Assembly (NCBI GenBank): GCA_035079385.1
Contig: JAVHKY010000056.1
Location: forward strand, 930,001 to 994,000
Direction: 5' to 3'
DNA: 64,000 nt
From: Aspidiotus rigidus
Lineage: Eukaryota > Arthropoda > Insecta > Hemiptera > Diaspididae
A model generated the notes under the pieces. That model saw only the letters and a list, made by a program, of their open reading frames with translations. It did not search any database and had not been told where the DNA came from. Every line of letters starts with the position of its first letter. Position 1 is the stretch's first letter. Shown here in pieces: positions 47,422-59,762 of this stretch. A program made the position numbers and the translations under genes.

Positions 47422-50400
47422 CTGAAATTAGGAGGAGGAAATCAGTAGAGACATGAAAACGTCAAAACGCACACAACTTTTTGATACAATTTAAAGTTCT
47501 CGAACTACTGTGCCACAGTAATATCGTCTCATGGAAAAATGTGCTGCGATGTTATAAAGGTTGAGAAACACTGACTTAGGTGGTTTTCCAAAGGAATGAT
47601 TCACTTGGAGTAAACGGGCAAATTTATGAGGGTGAACAGCGGTAACTTTCTTTTTAACACGTTTATTCTCTTGATTTGCGTTTGATCATCACTGTGTAAC
47701 AATTGAATCATCAGTTTTCAGGGCTAATTAATTGGGGAACGTGATTCGGACGTTTTAAATTTGAACTCTTTTTTTTGGAACTTACGCCTTTTCTAACTTG
47801 CATTAATCAAGCATTTTTCCTTCCGGAAGAAACATTGAAGTTATCAATACATCGCACTCTATCGATCGATATTATCTATTTTTAGCATAGTTTACTGTAT
47901 TTCAGGCTTAGTATGATAAAGGCTGAGGGTACAGGCCCCGAAGTAGCAAAGGTCAAAATTCTTTCAAGTCTCTAATGTAGGTCAAGGTCACTCAGAACAT
48001 TATCAGCTCGTGACGTCTTTTTATTGCGCGATTTCAAGACATATCCATAACAAAAGAAATAGGTCTAATGACTTTTTTAGCAGAATTACACGATATAAAG
48101 AAATAATTCACTCAAACCTCAAAATTGTCATCCCATCACTTTCATATCATGTCATGTGATGCCACTAGTACCTTTACGACGACTGGTCTGTGCTTTTTGC
48201 AATGACTCGGCCCTTTTTTATTCCTTCAAGATGGAATTCGTAACTGTTATCTTTTCCAACTGCTCATTAAAAACCAAGGTATCCATCAAAATAGGCGTCA
48301 CCAAACCAAACATTTGGAGTTGGTATGGCTTCAAATTTTCGAAATTGAATAATCTTTACATTATATTGGAATTGAGCTTGTCAGTCACATTTATTTCCCC
48401 AAAATGATAGATATTAGCGAGATACGAGAGTTCAGCAATTCCTGAGTAAAACCCAAATTCACGAGGGAGCATTACAATCCGCTACAAAGAGTATCCATGT
48501 ACACTCTCTTTCATTAGGCTATTTTGAAGAGCTACGGAAATAGAAATAGTCTGGGCCTCAATTAGGATCGCCGGATAATATTTGGTATCATTACAACATT
48601 TTCACATTCGGGTGATACAGCTGATATTTGTTATTGCTTCGTTAAATGGCCAGGACCACTTGATAGGGTGCGATATGATGAACAATTTTTCTAACTTTCA
48701 TTCAACTTTAAATCAGTGACAGTGATATAACGGTGATAAAAAGTTATTGGCTGGTTGTAATCGAGGCTTCGTGGTCGATACAAAGAAACTGAGATTTACT
48801 TCATGTACAAATGATCGTGTCAATTTCAAACTCCGTATATGGAAGGGGTAGTTCGAGAATCCCTAACCACAGTACAAACAAATTGTAGTCGATACAATTC
48901 ACTACCTCAGCATATCTACAAGATCCACGGAGACAGTCCATACAATTTAGAGTCAATACGAACCAGTACTGACGTGGTCAGACCTCCAGTTTTCTGGTTG
49001 CCATTTGCTATGCCATTGGACGCATCAACTTTCGTACTTGCAGCAACACTTTTGCTCCTTACAGACTAAACAGACGCTAAAAAGAAGACGACAAAATTTG
49101 GAATAGTGAAAAAGAAATGTATGTACGATACTTATTATTTAGAAACATTGTAGTTAGCCAAGAGATGACAATACACACGAGTTCACAATGAACAATACAC
49201 AGAAGTGAAGAAGTACCTAGGACGGGTATATATTTTTTTTCTCTCGCGTATTGCATATTCAAATGAGTGTATACAGGAGAGAGAAGATTTGAATGTGAAA
49301 TCTGTAATAATGGATACCCGAACTAGGCGGAGAAGTGGTAGCTATCGTATAATACATACTAGATAAGACGTACATTGTAACCGAACTTGTCAACAAAGTG
49401 CACGATCGCTATCGGATACTCGAATTTTAATAGGTATAAATTAGTGGTTCTTAAAGCGACGACGACGTAATCGCGTACATACTTTTTCTGGGTTAGATAA
49501 TCGTGTGCATGTGCCGAACAAAATATTGGCTTTTTGCAATGCACAACATGAGATCGTAAAATCGGCTCGACTACAGTCGTACTGTGTACTATCATCGAAC
49601 TGAGTAGAAGAGAATCATAAAATTGTTGCCTAATGAATGTATACTCTTTGAGGGTAAATGATGATGTAAGAGTTAGGACCGTAAAACAGAACGTGCAAAT
49701 GGCTATAGTTTTCCAAGAATAAAAAATTACACACATGCTCGCACGTGTACATTATTATTGAAACACTGTATGTCAAATTTCGTGATGATGATGAAGCATT
49801 CACAGAATCAACATAATATCATATCTACGTTATAAATCTTTCCAACATCTTCATTTGGACTTCGAAAGTTATATTACGAGTACAAGAGCTGGGAGATGAG
49901 TGTAAATCTATTAAATTATACAACCAATGAGTAGTATGTAAGATCAAGGAGATAATTGAGTCGAAAATACAAGATAAGAAGGCGACTGATGAAGAGTACT
50001 TCTAGGTCTAACGTAGTTGAACATGATGAAGGCACTGTATAAGATGTGTGAATGGCTCAATCTACGACGAATGGTGGCATACTTTGATTGACACTTGCGC
50101 CTGAGAGTCTAATAATTGATACGTGCGGGAGTTAATAAGGAAAGCTGACAACAATAGAACGGTGCAAAAAAAAAGAGGTGGTTGCCAATGAAATAAGTAA
50201 TATTTTCAATCTCCAAACAAGGAGTCTTATTTATGGGATTACGAATAAAATTGTCACTCTACAGTACAGTCGCTATAGTTTGGTGGGCGTAAATCAGAAG
50301 CGTAAAGATATCGTCTTCGTCTCAAGAAGCAGATGGGTCTCCTTCACACGAACAAAGGTCAATCCAGAACAGGAGACCTTGTGTACACCACTGGACTCTT

Positions 50401-50736
50401 GACCGAAGGAGTAGGGGTTGTCCTTAGGAAGAATCTTTTTATTCCAATATCGCAGCTGATGCCCAAAAAGTTTGAATAATAAAATCTACATCACTTTTCC
50501 GAATTATCATGGCACGGAGGAAAACCGTTTGGATAAGGTGGACGTTGTAATTTAACTCGGCGAGAATAACTGGAGGACTATTATCACCTCAAATAGAGAA
50601 ATATTCCATGGTATAGCTAAAATTAGAGTAGAAATAAATGATACTTCTTCATACGCACAGTGACGTAATTGCACGAGTCTACTTTTCATATGTTCAGCTG
50701 CGCACATAAGTCGATTTCTCACTCTCACAAAAATTC
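47422..50736. other. AT-rich stretch, no feature recognised
   Basis: Could contain introns or upstream exons of the 47.2-kb minus-strand candidate, but none is convincing. The 125-codon minus frame at 49736-49359 has an ATG but no domain or context. Confidence 0.45.
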
Positions 50737-50743
50737 TATATAT
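50737..50743 (+). promoter_or_regulatory. TATA box of the three-exon secreted-protein gene
   Basis: TATATAT lies 51 bp before the ATG at 50794, which would place transcription start near 50765-50770 and give a short 5' leader. A TGACGTAA (CRE-like) lies about 75 bp upstream at 50662. Confidence 0.5.
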
Positions 50744-50793
50744 TCGACGTTTTGCTATAGGTGTCTCGTGATAAGTACAAAAACACTTCAATC

Positions 50794-52268
50794 ATGACAA
50801 GGATTCTGATGATATGCATAGTGATAATCATGTTACAGAACTCTTTGCGGTCATCCAAAGCTTTCATTATAGTGCGTCACCGAAGAATAAGCCCAAGTAT
50901 GCTGCGCACATTTGAAAATATAGGTAGGTACATTCAAAATAAGATTGAATACTAAGAAAATCTAGTAAAACTTGGAAAGGAAAGAGGCTTTTCCAAGAAC
51001 TGCGGTAAACTTCAGTCGCGATTTCTTTTGTTTCCATTTTTCTCTTAGGGTGTGTGAGAAACATTTTGATTACCAATATGACAAATGACCAAAGAGCATC
51101 TTTTCTCCATTCATCATAGTACGAATATCGACGCCTGAAGGATGTTTACAAAGAAAAATGTCACATTTTACCTCAATTGACCACATCACAGTAATAGCAA
51201 CTTCAAAAATTTTGATTTTCCATAATTTAATTTCAGACTATCCAGACGAAGATCCGCGTAAATTGAAATACTGGCGCTTTAGACAATCCATCTGCCATCA
51301 GGTGATAATAGCTAGAGAATACATAGGTTTGTCTCAACACGTCAATGACATTCCTCCGCCAACTTCGCAGTCAATACCCACAGGTGAAGAATTGGATACC
51401 ATAAATTTTCAACGATTTTTAAAAGGTCGGGGAATACAGCAGCCCAACTATCTCTGCGAAAAAGAGGTCATCATGGACCTCAAAAGTAGACCGGGAAAGA
51501 AGCTATCCAAAATCATGAAATTACTCGAATGTGTAAATCTTCCGCATAGAAACTGGTTTGTAGGGTTTAATGGACAGGACAAACGAATGTTCTTAATAGA
51601 GCGAGTCAAATGGCACCCTAGATACAAACTCAAATGGACAGCGTCAATCGAGCCGAAAGCTCAGTACGACCCAACCCTTAAAGGTCCCCAAGCGCAAAAA
51701 CGTTTATTTCAATATTTCAAGGATCAAATCATGTCAGGTAAGTAATTTTTGAAGTATTTTCTGTTTTTACTGAATTCTTCGCCTCTTCTCAAGATATTCC
51801 ACATCTGACGCTATTCTTTCATGCTCAACAGGTGCAAAAGAAAATAAACTCATACTCGAAGTGCCGAAAAGAATGTCTCTTTGTTCCGTAAAATTAAACG
51901 ATCACTTACGTATATGCAGTATTGCTTTTGAAGCTCTAATCCGCCAAAGTGGAAGATTTTTTCCACAAGATGTTAGATACCTAAATTACGTCAACCTAGG
52001 AACCAGGCGTTGTATGAATAAACGAATCATGCTCGAGTCCGAAAAACCGGCGGTGAAGATAGATGTTTTACCTTGCTCCATAAATCGAGATATATCTAAG
52101 CCACAATTTTTTGTCTTAGCTGATGGCGAATCACAAGGAGCAGTATTCATACTACGACGAACTAAATCGTCATCCAAAATACAGGTGACGGATCGATTAG
52201 AAAATCTCATCGTTTTACTCGAGTCCCGCCAAGACAAAACGGCTAAATCAGAAATTAACGACACGTAA
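50794..52268 (+). CDS. Three-exon gene for a 355-residue predicted secreted protein, family unknown
   Basis: Exon 1 is 50794-50923 (ATG; donor ATATAG|GTAGGT). Exon 2 is 51237-51737 (acceptor TTTAATTTCAG|AC; donor TCAG|GTAAGT). Exon 3 is 51832-52268 (acceptor CTCAACAG|GTGC; stop TAA). Both introns (313 and 94 bp) are phase 1 and GT-AG, and joining them leaves one frame of 355 codons. Residues 1-24 (MTRILMICIVIIMLQ...SKA) form a basic start plus hydrophobic core, a probable signal peptide. The mature part is basic with seven Cys (63, 117, 142, 228, 239, 271, 292), a PPPTSQSIP linker (about 83-91), an aromatic-rich NWFVGFNGQDKRMF region (149-162) and a charged C-terminus. No transmembrane helix or known domain is recognised. 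A TATA box lies 51 bp upstream. No canonical AATAAA was seen within 200 bp downstream. An odd Cys number suggests a free thiol or a dimer. Confidence 0.85.
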
Positions 52269-53001
52269 TTGAAAAATTGATTCGAATTCAATTGTTTTGC
52301 ATCTAGATCAAAATATGTAATTTAGTCAAAGCATGACCAGGTCATTCATACAGGAGAGAGTTTGTCTTGCAATATATGCGAGACTAGACAGCACTCTGCC
52401 GTGCACAATGCCCGAATTAATAATTTGGAAAAATAGAGAAGAGTATCAATATTTTGGATGACGTTTCTTGCAAAGCAGCACTAGATCGGAATTGATAAGT
52501 CAATTGTTTTTCACCGGAAAGTCAAGGTTTGCTATTCATAAAAAAAATTGACACGAAAGAAGACTTTTATCGACGGAAATTTGGTAATTCATGTGATGGA
52601 AGAAGGGGTGGAAGAGAATTCAACTTTTTCGGTCTCAATCGCACAAATGTTCATGTAACGCAGGTCGACTGTAATTGTCGGTTTTATAGAATCTTCGGTC
52701 CAGTACTCGGGCTACCAATATTCCACTCCATTATCTGTCTCACTTCTCACAACCAATATTCCATCTACGAACCCTTTTGTACACAACGTCAAACTTTCTA
52801 CAATATGGACTAAATTTTTTTCGAATCCCGTCCAATTTTTAGAGGAAATTGATGAAACGGTTACACACAATACCTATATTATTTATATGACCACAAATTC
52901 TTTCCCCTATCATAGCTTTCCGAACTCCATTTATCTCACAATCTAATACATGCTGTGTAAAACACGTCCTGATAATTCAACTTTCAAGCTGAACAAGAAT
53001 G
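52269..53001. other. 3' flank of the secreted-protein gene; nothing else recognised
   Basis: The likely 3' UTR lies here. AATAAT (about 52417) and AATATA (about 52372) are the nearest variant poly(A) signals. Confidence 0.45.
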
Positions 53002-53160
53002 CAGGCGCGGATTTACGGGTACATTTGGGGGAGGGGGGGATATTCCTTGTTCAAAAATTTTTTTCCTCGTAAATATAGTCAAATTACACAATTTCAGTCT
53101 TTTTTGGAGGTTTTGGGAGGGGATATATCCCCCTTATCCTCCCCCGTAAATCCGCACCTG
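53002..53160. mobile_element. 159-bp hAT-like MITE
   Basis: The terminal inverted repeats CAGGCGCGGATTTACGGG (left) and CAGGTGCGGATTTACGGG (right, inverted) match at 17 of 18 positions and begin CAG.., as in hAT elements. G-rich and C-rich runs follow inside, and two GGGGATAT words lie near the ends. The flanks (CAAGAATG left, AAGAACTA right) share only AAGAA, so the target duplication is uncertain. Confidence 0.75.
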
Positions 53161-53344
53161 AAGAACTATTACCACAGAATAGATAGAAGAAATAGTGAAC
53201 ATTGAATAGGCATAGTTTAGAAATGACAAACGATTGTTTGAATTGAAAAAATTGAGATATTTATCCATCCAACTTTTGTTCAACTCTCCAAGTTTGTGTA
53301 ATAAGATATACCCCAATGTAATTAACTTGTGTCAAGAACGTCAT

Positions 53345-54480
53345 CTCGAGACTAAGATACTTAGCCGAAGAGTGGCAGAATACCGCTCCCCTAATGATTC
53401 CCGAGCCAGGTAAGCAACCGAGCGCCGGGTCGACTCATTTCCACTCTCTATATATATCGGCTAAACATGGCGGAAAGCTGAAGCTACTGCTAACGCGAAT
53501 AGAGCCTCACCTAGCCGAAAATAAAGCAATACCACACTACGAGCACCGTTTTAGAAAGGAGTAGGGCATTATTGAACAAGTTCGCCAATTAGAAAAAAGG
53601 TAGGTAACGCTTTAAAGAAGAAGTTCTGTTCAGCAGTATTTCTAGATATCAAAACGTTTTTAACGAAGTCTGACTCGACAGCCTGATTGCCAAATTAAAG
53701 GAACTTGGTCAACATTGTCAATTCATGGTTGTAAGAACAACTGTTCCACGTCATCTTGGATCAAGAAAAATCAGGCTGGCAATCAAGCTAAGCAAGAGTT
53801 CCACACTGGAGTTCGTCATGACCGCTGCTCTACTCTCTATACTGCTCTGCCATGTTCTCAGATGATACTGCAGTCCTAACAGCCGCTATAATTATTAGGA
53901 AGCGGTAACAGAACTACAGAAAAGCATTAATAAATATAGTTGTTACACGGGTCACAAAGATAGAGAATCAGAATAAATTATGCGGAGTCTATTCACATTG
54001 TGTCAATTTCACGCCCGTACAATTATTTCATATCCAGTGAAAAAGAGCCATTAGCTAATTTCAAAGGTTGACGAGTTGAAGTATCTAGGAATTCGCCTGG
54101 ATTCCAGATTAAACTAAGGAACACATTCGCCTAGCTGCTAAGAAGGCACTCCCAAAAGTCTCTAGACAGCAAGCGCACGGCCGTATGGGATGGCAGTCTA
54201 GGGCAGCGCCAGCAACTTCAAGGTACAGTCTGTTGAGAGATCCAAAAACGCAGTCCTTCGAACTATCATAGAATCATATTGGTATGAAAGAAACAAAGAT
54301 AGCCGACTACACTTAAAATTCCCTCAGTCAAGGCGGCAATTCGAAAAATCTTGGTAAAACTTTCGACTGGAATCGAATTCTATTCCAATCCTACCGCCTC
54401 TGCAGTACTCTTAGATCGGAATGGAGAAATCATCCGCCTGAAAAGGTATACAAGATTGAACAACTGCCTGATCGATGCTA
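53345..54480 (+). mobile_element. Jockey-type LINE reverse transcriptase relic
   Basis: Plus-strand frames, shifting repeatedly, give Jockey-clade ORF2 landmarks in order. These are MIPEPGKQPSA (usually KPGK.P; about 53396), PHYEHRFRK and IIEQV (usually Q.GFR..HST..Q; about 53530), CSAVFLDI (RT motif A; about 53630), FSDDTAVLTA (catalytic FADDTAVL motif; about 53860), VDELKYLGIRLDSRLN (about 54075), AAKKALPK, and a LLDRNGEIIRLKR tail (about 54410). Numerous stops and indels show an old dead copy. Motif C keeps both Asp residues. The clade call rests on CSAVFLDI and F.DDTAVL. Confidence 0.85.
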
Positions 54481-55239
54481 ATTTGTATTTGTATTATTCT
54501 CGTAGGAGAGAAACCAATTTTAAACAGTGTAAATAACTGCATAATTATGGTTGCCAAAATTACATGTAATTACGGAAATGTAGACTAAGCAGGTACATTA
54601 TAGTAGGGGGAAAAAAATGGTTTAATGAAAATCCGATGACTATTTTAGTATCTATTTTTGAAAACATTCTTATCTTGCATACAAATTATTATCGTTATCA
54701 TTTTCAACTTATATTTGTGAAAAAATATCCTTTCTGAATGATATTTGGTTTATACTTTTGATTGGAAATTTTTCAAGACAATACAAATACATATTATAAG
54801 GTGTACATTTAAATCTTGGAAGAAATCATACACATTGTTTGAAGGTGGACGGGAGGAGTGGATACATATACATAAAAATTTCCTTTGTGGAAAAAAAAAT
54901 TGTGGTAGTGTAATTGAAAATGGTCATTTTCCAACATTGAAAGAAGTTTCCTGCTTTAGTATTGGAACTGCATAAATAAAACAAGTAAATACATCACGTT
55001 GTAGGAAATTTTGCGGCTTACAACTTTTGTTTGAAACTTTTTTTCAAAAAATTGAACCGACCCCTAGAAAAATATTCGCAAACAACTGACATTCGGGGGC
55101 TTGAACCCCATCATTTTCAATCGTATTCTGAATATTACGATCTATCTCAATGGAGAAGAAAAAGAAAACTAGATACCACCGCAGAAATGCAATGGCAGCG
55201 GGAAACCCGCTGTCGCCTAATTAATTTGCTGTTGCTTGT
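54481..55239. other. No feature recognised
   Basis: AT-rich. A short perfect stem AGCGGGAAACCCGCT lies at about 55198-55212. Confidence 0.45.
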
Positions 55240-55630
55240 TTTATCTAGCCTCGAAAAATTTTTCTATGCAAGGTAATATAAAAGCTTGCTGAAAATTACC
55301 CCCCAATAAAATGAAAGTTGGATAACGATTGATGACGTCATCCAATTCAATTGCAAAAATTCTAATCCCTCGACATTTCCTCGAAAATGATAACTTCACA
55401 GACACAGTCGTTTCCTCAGAATGACGCCCAACAAAACATAATGGGTTCCATTGCTTTATCTAGCCTAGACAAATTTTTCTATGCAAGGTAACATAACAGT
55501 CAAGGTTGAACGCAGATCAAGAAAATCCTAGGCCCTACACAATTCCCCGAAAACGATGACGTCACAAATGAGCGGACGCGGACGTTTTCTGAAAATGACG
55601 GCCCAATAAAAGGAAAAGTGACTTGTATTA
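55240..55630. repeat. Imperfect tandem duplication (~208-bp unit, two copies)
   Basis: TTTATCTAGCCT.GA.AAATTTTTC and TATGCAAGGTAA.ATAA occur at about 55240 and 55453. In each unit they are followed by an AA..CTA/CCC block, TCCCCGAAAA-type sequence, TGACGTCA (55333-55340 and 55557-55564), an AC..GTTTTC segment, and AATGACG.CCCAA.AAAA. The two copies differ by several indels. Confidence 0.7.
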
Positions 55631-58067
55631 TTGATGATCTCTTTTTCCTCGTATTTTCGACTGAATAGTAAGTGTGTAGTTTGACCAGAAAATATTGACG
55701 AAATATTACATACAAATTCTGCAAATTTATATCGTTTTCCTAATGTGAGATTTTTCTAATCAGTCATAAAGCATGAAATGATTCTCCTCTTTTTTACTTT
55801 TTTTTATTTTTTCCAGTACATAATATATGTTTTTTCTCCGACAACGCATTCTCACAATGTAATGCTTGACGAAGAAGGAGAAGATGGCAATTTCTCTTTT
55901 CATCCGCCATACATTTTTTTTTTCTCCTACGTATATATAATACCGCAAAAATGAATTTTATACGACCGCGTGACGATGCTATTAATTTTTATAATTTTTA
56001 TACTTAGTATACCCTTATATCTTTCGCTCTCATGTATTTTTTGTTTCTCTTTCCATACATGTAGATAATTTCGCCATCGTAAATACAGCAATTGGTCGAT
56101 CCGCAATAACTTTATGCCGTTTATTAAAATTCAGAATATAATATGTTGTTCTTGGTAGAGGGGGCGATAACATCCGTTTCCCATCCGATTCCACAACATG
56201 CGCGAAAATATGTAAGACACGAATCACGAATCCAACAGCTCAATAAAACATACATTCATTTCATATTTGGACATCCCTGTTTGTATTTAGGCCTACCTTA
56301 TGCACATCCTTCAGTACGTTCAACACTGGGAAAAGAGAGGGGAAGAAAAAAAATTCTGTGATAACAAATAAGGCGTTAGAAATTCAAGACAAGACCACAC
56401 TATAAGCTACTACGCGTAGATCGTGCCTTTAGGTAATCTTATCAAAGCCTAATCTGAAAATGTACACGATATCATTTCTGTACTATCATTTTTTTTTCCT
56501 CTCGCAGGCGGCATAATAGCAAATTGTTTTTTGTTCGAAAGTGAATTATTAGATCTCGATCTACTGCAGGGGATTCTTGGCTTCTTTTCGTTGAAAAAAA
56601 AAAAACCAAAACAAAACAAAGTGCATACGCGATCGCGCTGCTTCAGTTTTCTTCTGCAACTTGAGTGTACAGTATATCAGCCTGACGGAGAAGAGGGTAC
56701 ATCGAAGACCAGTCCATTATGTACGGTAATACGTGGTATAAGCGATATACAACTGTAATAATGCGTACTAGTATACATAAATACGATACGTGCGACTTTA
56801 TAATATGCGTGCAACGACGTAATTAAAGGATATACGGTCACACTAGCAATTAAATGGTGAAGTTTGATTCGCAAGAGAGCGTATACTTTTTATATTTTCT
56901 GTACTTCTCTGTTTCCATCCTCCGCTCCCGTAGTAGAAGCGATTGTTTATATTTTGTACCTATATTGCGATAACCACGAAGACGTGTCAGCCTATAGAAG
57001 TTATCACCAGCAATGTGTTGATCGCGAATGGAAAAACAAGATTTATTTCTTATAATTGAAAATGCGTATACAGTTTACAGCACCATCCTTTTTGCATATC
57101 TTTTTAATATGGAAAACAAAGCGCTAACAAATTGGAGTTCGTATAATAAGGTTCTATAACGAATCAAAACCCGTAGAAAAGGCTACCGAGAGAGTTACTG
57201 TTCACAGCGCGAGAAATTAATCGCGAGCACCTCGTCAACTATCAGGTCAACACAAAGACCTACATGAGATACACATTACAATTTACAGATGAGAACGTAT
57301 AGATACGGAACATAGTGTGTACAGACTCTCCTGCCTTTTCAATTTACAAAACTACCATATTTTCAAGTGAGCAATTTACATACTATTTTGTCGTCTGAAC
57401 AACAAACTTAGTTCGAATACTAAATTTATCTTAAATCGTGAAGTGTTCAGGTCAATACAGAGTGTCTGCGCCATATCTCACAATACCAACGCCAAGAAAT
57501 GCCGGCCTCGTTCGCTCACATCTTTGGAAAATTCGAAAAGTATCAATTTTTCACTTCACGCTAAAAAGACCCAGGAGCATTCATAAAATGTTTTTGAAGT
57601 ATGAGATGAATTAAGTTGCGGTTGCCAAGTTCTAACCATCAATTTAATATACAAAGGAACTCAACTATAACGTGCTTGGTTATAGCCTACTTCGGAGTAG
57701 AATTACTGCCGGTTCCCTTCAAAGGCGAACTATCTGCTGTAATACAGTGGCAGACTGCAAAAAAGTGCTTATCAGCGATAGAAGTGTGAAGATTGTTATG
57801 GTGGGCAATAATACCAAAAGAAAATTTTAGAGATGGACGATCGCTCGAAGGGTGTGGGAATGATTTTCGAGGTTCTGTCCCCTTTTGTAAAAGTGGAGTG
57901 AATAACTTTGGCGTTATTGTGGTCGATTTTACATATTTTGACCCTCCAGATTAGGAACATGTCATTGATTTGAAGATTCGACCGCGAGAAGTCTATTTTT
58001 TTCATTTTCAAGTATACCAAATTTCAAATTGAAAATTTCGCCATTTCCCATTTTTTGTCAACAATAC
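55631..58067. other. AT-rich stretch, nothing recognised
   Basis: Short open frames only. No TE homology or RNA gene supported. Confidence 0.5.
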
Positions 58068-58222
58068 GCATCAGAAGATCAGAGAGAGGTTTTAAGAGAT
58101 GTTAACTGTTCTGCATCATACAATATAATCATACTTATACTGCACGTACTAAGGTATAGTAGAGACAATATAGATTGCCAAACATACATATCCACTCAAA
58201 GATACTGTATATTCCATCTACA
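58068..58222. repeat. Direct repeat, left copy (~155 bp)
   Basis: Matches 60103-60232 in the same orientation: TCAGA.AGA/CAG, TTTTAAG.GATGTTAACT, CATACAATATAA, CATACTT, ACGTAC.AAGGTATAGTA and TGCTGTATATTCCAT. About 75-80% identity by eye. Confidence 0.75.
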
Positions 58223-59119
58223 TTGCCATACTGACATCCAACGGCGTCCCGACGTTGGACTCTAAGAAAATATACTTCATGTTTGAACACCTAGAAGATA
58301 CAAAATTCCCACGTCAATATTGGCCTATTTGAATTGAGTGGAGCTTCCCATTGTCCTTCAATTGACAGGGTTTGTAATATTTTTTACATTCACGGTTGGA
58401 TCTTGATATAATGCCTTGTGTAGTCAATAAAACTCGAATATGTCTGAAGTACAAGTATTTATCGGCGCTAGAGTATGCATTATACGTATGATTGGTTTGA
58501 TTCAATATAGTACTTCCAATTGAAGAGATTTTCAGTTGAGTTGAGCTCGTTGATTCCAGGGTTCATCAACATTGTAATTACGTTTGGTAGCAGACCTTAT
58601 GGTATTCCTTCGTATGCAATGGTGAAAAGTGGGAAGAAACTTGGAGTATCCTTTCAACGATCAAACAAAATCACATCTTGACCTTTCAACGACCTTCATA
58701 ATCGTCCTACAATGATTATGGCTGACACAGTGAACGGAGGCACGGAAGTGCCTCTGAACTCATAACAATATGCGTACAATTTAAAATGAACAAAAGGGAA
58801 AAAAAGTACATAAAATTGGTATGCAATGAAAACAAGCCATGGTATCATGCTCTCAGTTGCTATTCACGAGTAACCTCTATGGTCTGGTAGGAAACAGTTG
58901 CATTCAGAATTAGATCCGAGTAGTTCCTCAGTAGGCTTCCAGCATCAGCATGCCGACAATAATAATTTAGTGACCCGTGCTGTGAAAAGTACAGAATTTT
59001 TCAAACTTGGATTTGGTGCTAATTCTTCCAGACTATTGCGTTCAGCCATTGGAAGTTTTAATCAACAGTGAACGTTTTTGATTGGATGTCCATCTTGTTA
59101 TTGAATCCGGTGAAATGGC
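58223..59119. other. Between the direct repeats; hairpin, no gene recognised
   Basis: TCCAACGGCGTCCCGACGTTGGA at 58237-58259 is a short stem-loop whose loop carries the GCGTCCC word seen at the MULE relic. On the minus strand, near 59060-58960, a frame reads MAERNSLEELAPNPSLKNSV, possibly more coding relic of the same unit. Confidence 0.4.
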
Positions 59120-59326
59120 TTATTGTGAAGTCAAACACCGCATGTTGATGGGTACCAGCGCGTTTATTTCTGGTATCTTTGAAACATTAATATTCTGGAT
59201 TCGGGATCTGCTCATAAAATTCAATGCATTGAACAGTGCAGGTCGATGGGTAAGAGGTGGTGGACATTGCCAGCTTCTTCTTAACCTCTGTTTGGCGTTA
59301 TCGTAAAATGCTCTTGTTCCAGCCAT
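59120..59326 (-). CDS. Unidentified reading frame, 68 codons
   Basis: The minus-strand sequence MAGTRAFYDNAKQRLRRSWQ continues to CLTSQ-stop. ATG start. Located 24 bp beyond the stop of the next entry on the same strand and between the two direct repeats. The composition looks protein-like and is basic. No family is recognised. With its neighbour it may be a decayed transposon or gene. Confidence 0.25.
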   Translation of the reverse strand: MAGTRAFYDNAKQRLRRSWQCPPPLTHRPALFNALNFMSRSRIQNINVSKIPEINALVPINMRCLTSQ

Positions 59327-59349
59327 AGATTTATATCAACTCTTGTGGC

Positions 59350-59762
59350 TTATTTGTACATTCCATTGTTAGCAATCCAAGTCGAACGCTTAATCTCTTG
59401 TTCTTGGTAATGACCAATACAATTTCTGACCATAAAGTGAGCGACAAAGTGGGGCGGCTTGGAATTTTTTGCAACGAATGAATCTACAAGTCTAGTCGTT
59501 CCTGCGCTTATTGTCTTTGTACGCTCGTTCGCTGACTTTTCTTTTAACGGCCGGGCGTTTAGTTTGCTCAGCAACGTTTTCCAATTGTGCTTGACTAGGT
59601 GACAACGGCCCTTGAAAAGTATTACTTTCTGCACACCTTCATGGAAATCTTGTATCCCTAGAGCATGGTTGTTGGTGATCCAGATATTCCAGTAAGGTTG
59701 CTGGGTAATTCTGCTTCGTGTTAGACTTGGGTAAGTCTTGGCGGACAATTGAAAGCGGAGCT
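59350..59762 (-). CDS. Unidentified reading frame / possible exon, 137 codons
   Basis: A minus-strand frame opens right after an acceptor-like TGATTACCTGTAG (59763) and runs to a TAA at 59350. It has no ATG near its start. The residues look protein-like, with segments such as QPYWNIWITNNHALGIQDFH, KGRCHLVKHNW, ARPLKEKSANERTKT and HFMVRNCIGHYQEQEIKRS. It lies between the two direct repeats, and further possible reading-frame relics follow downstream on the same strand. I could not tie it to a transposase family or a cellular gene. Confidence 0.35.

Noticed and set aside
49359..49736. 125-codon minus-strand frame with a hydrophobic N-terminus
   Set aside because: Could pass as a signal-peptide protein, but the rest shows no domain or cysteine pattern and no promoter or poly(A) signal was seen.
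55085..55110. tRNA T-arm-like GGGGTTCAAGCCCCC (minus)
   Set aside because: No anticodon arm, D arm or acceptor stem could be placed around it.
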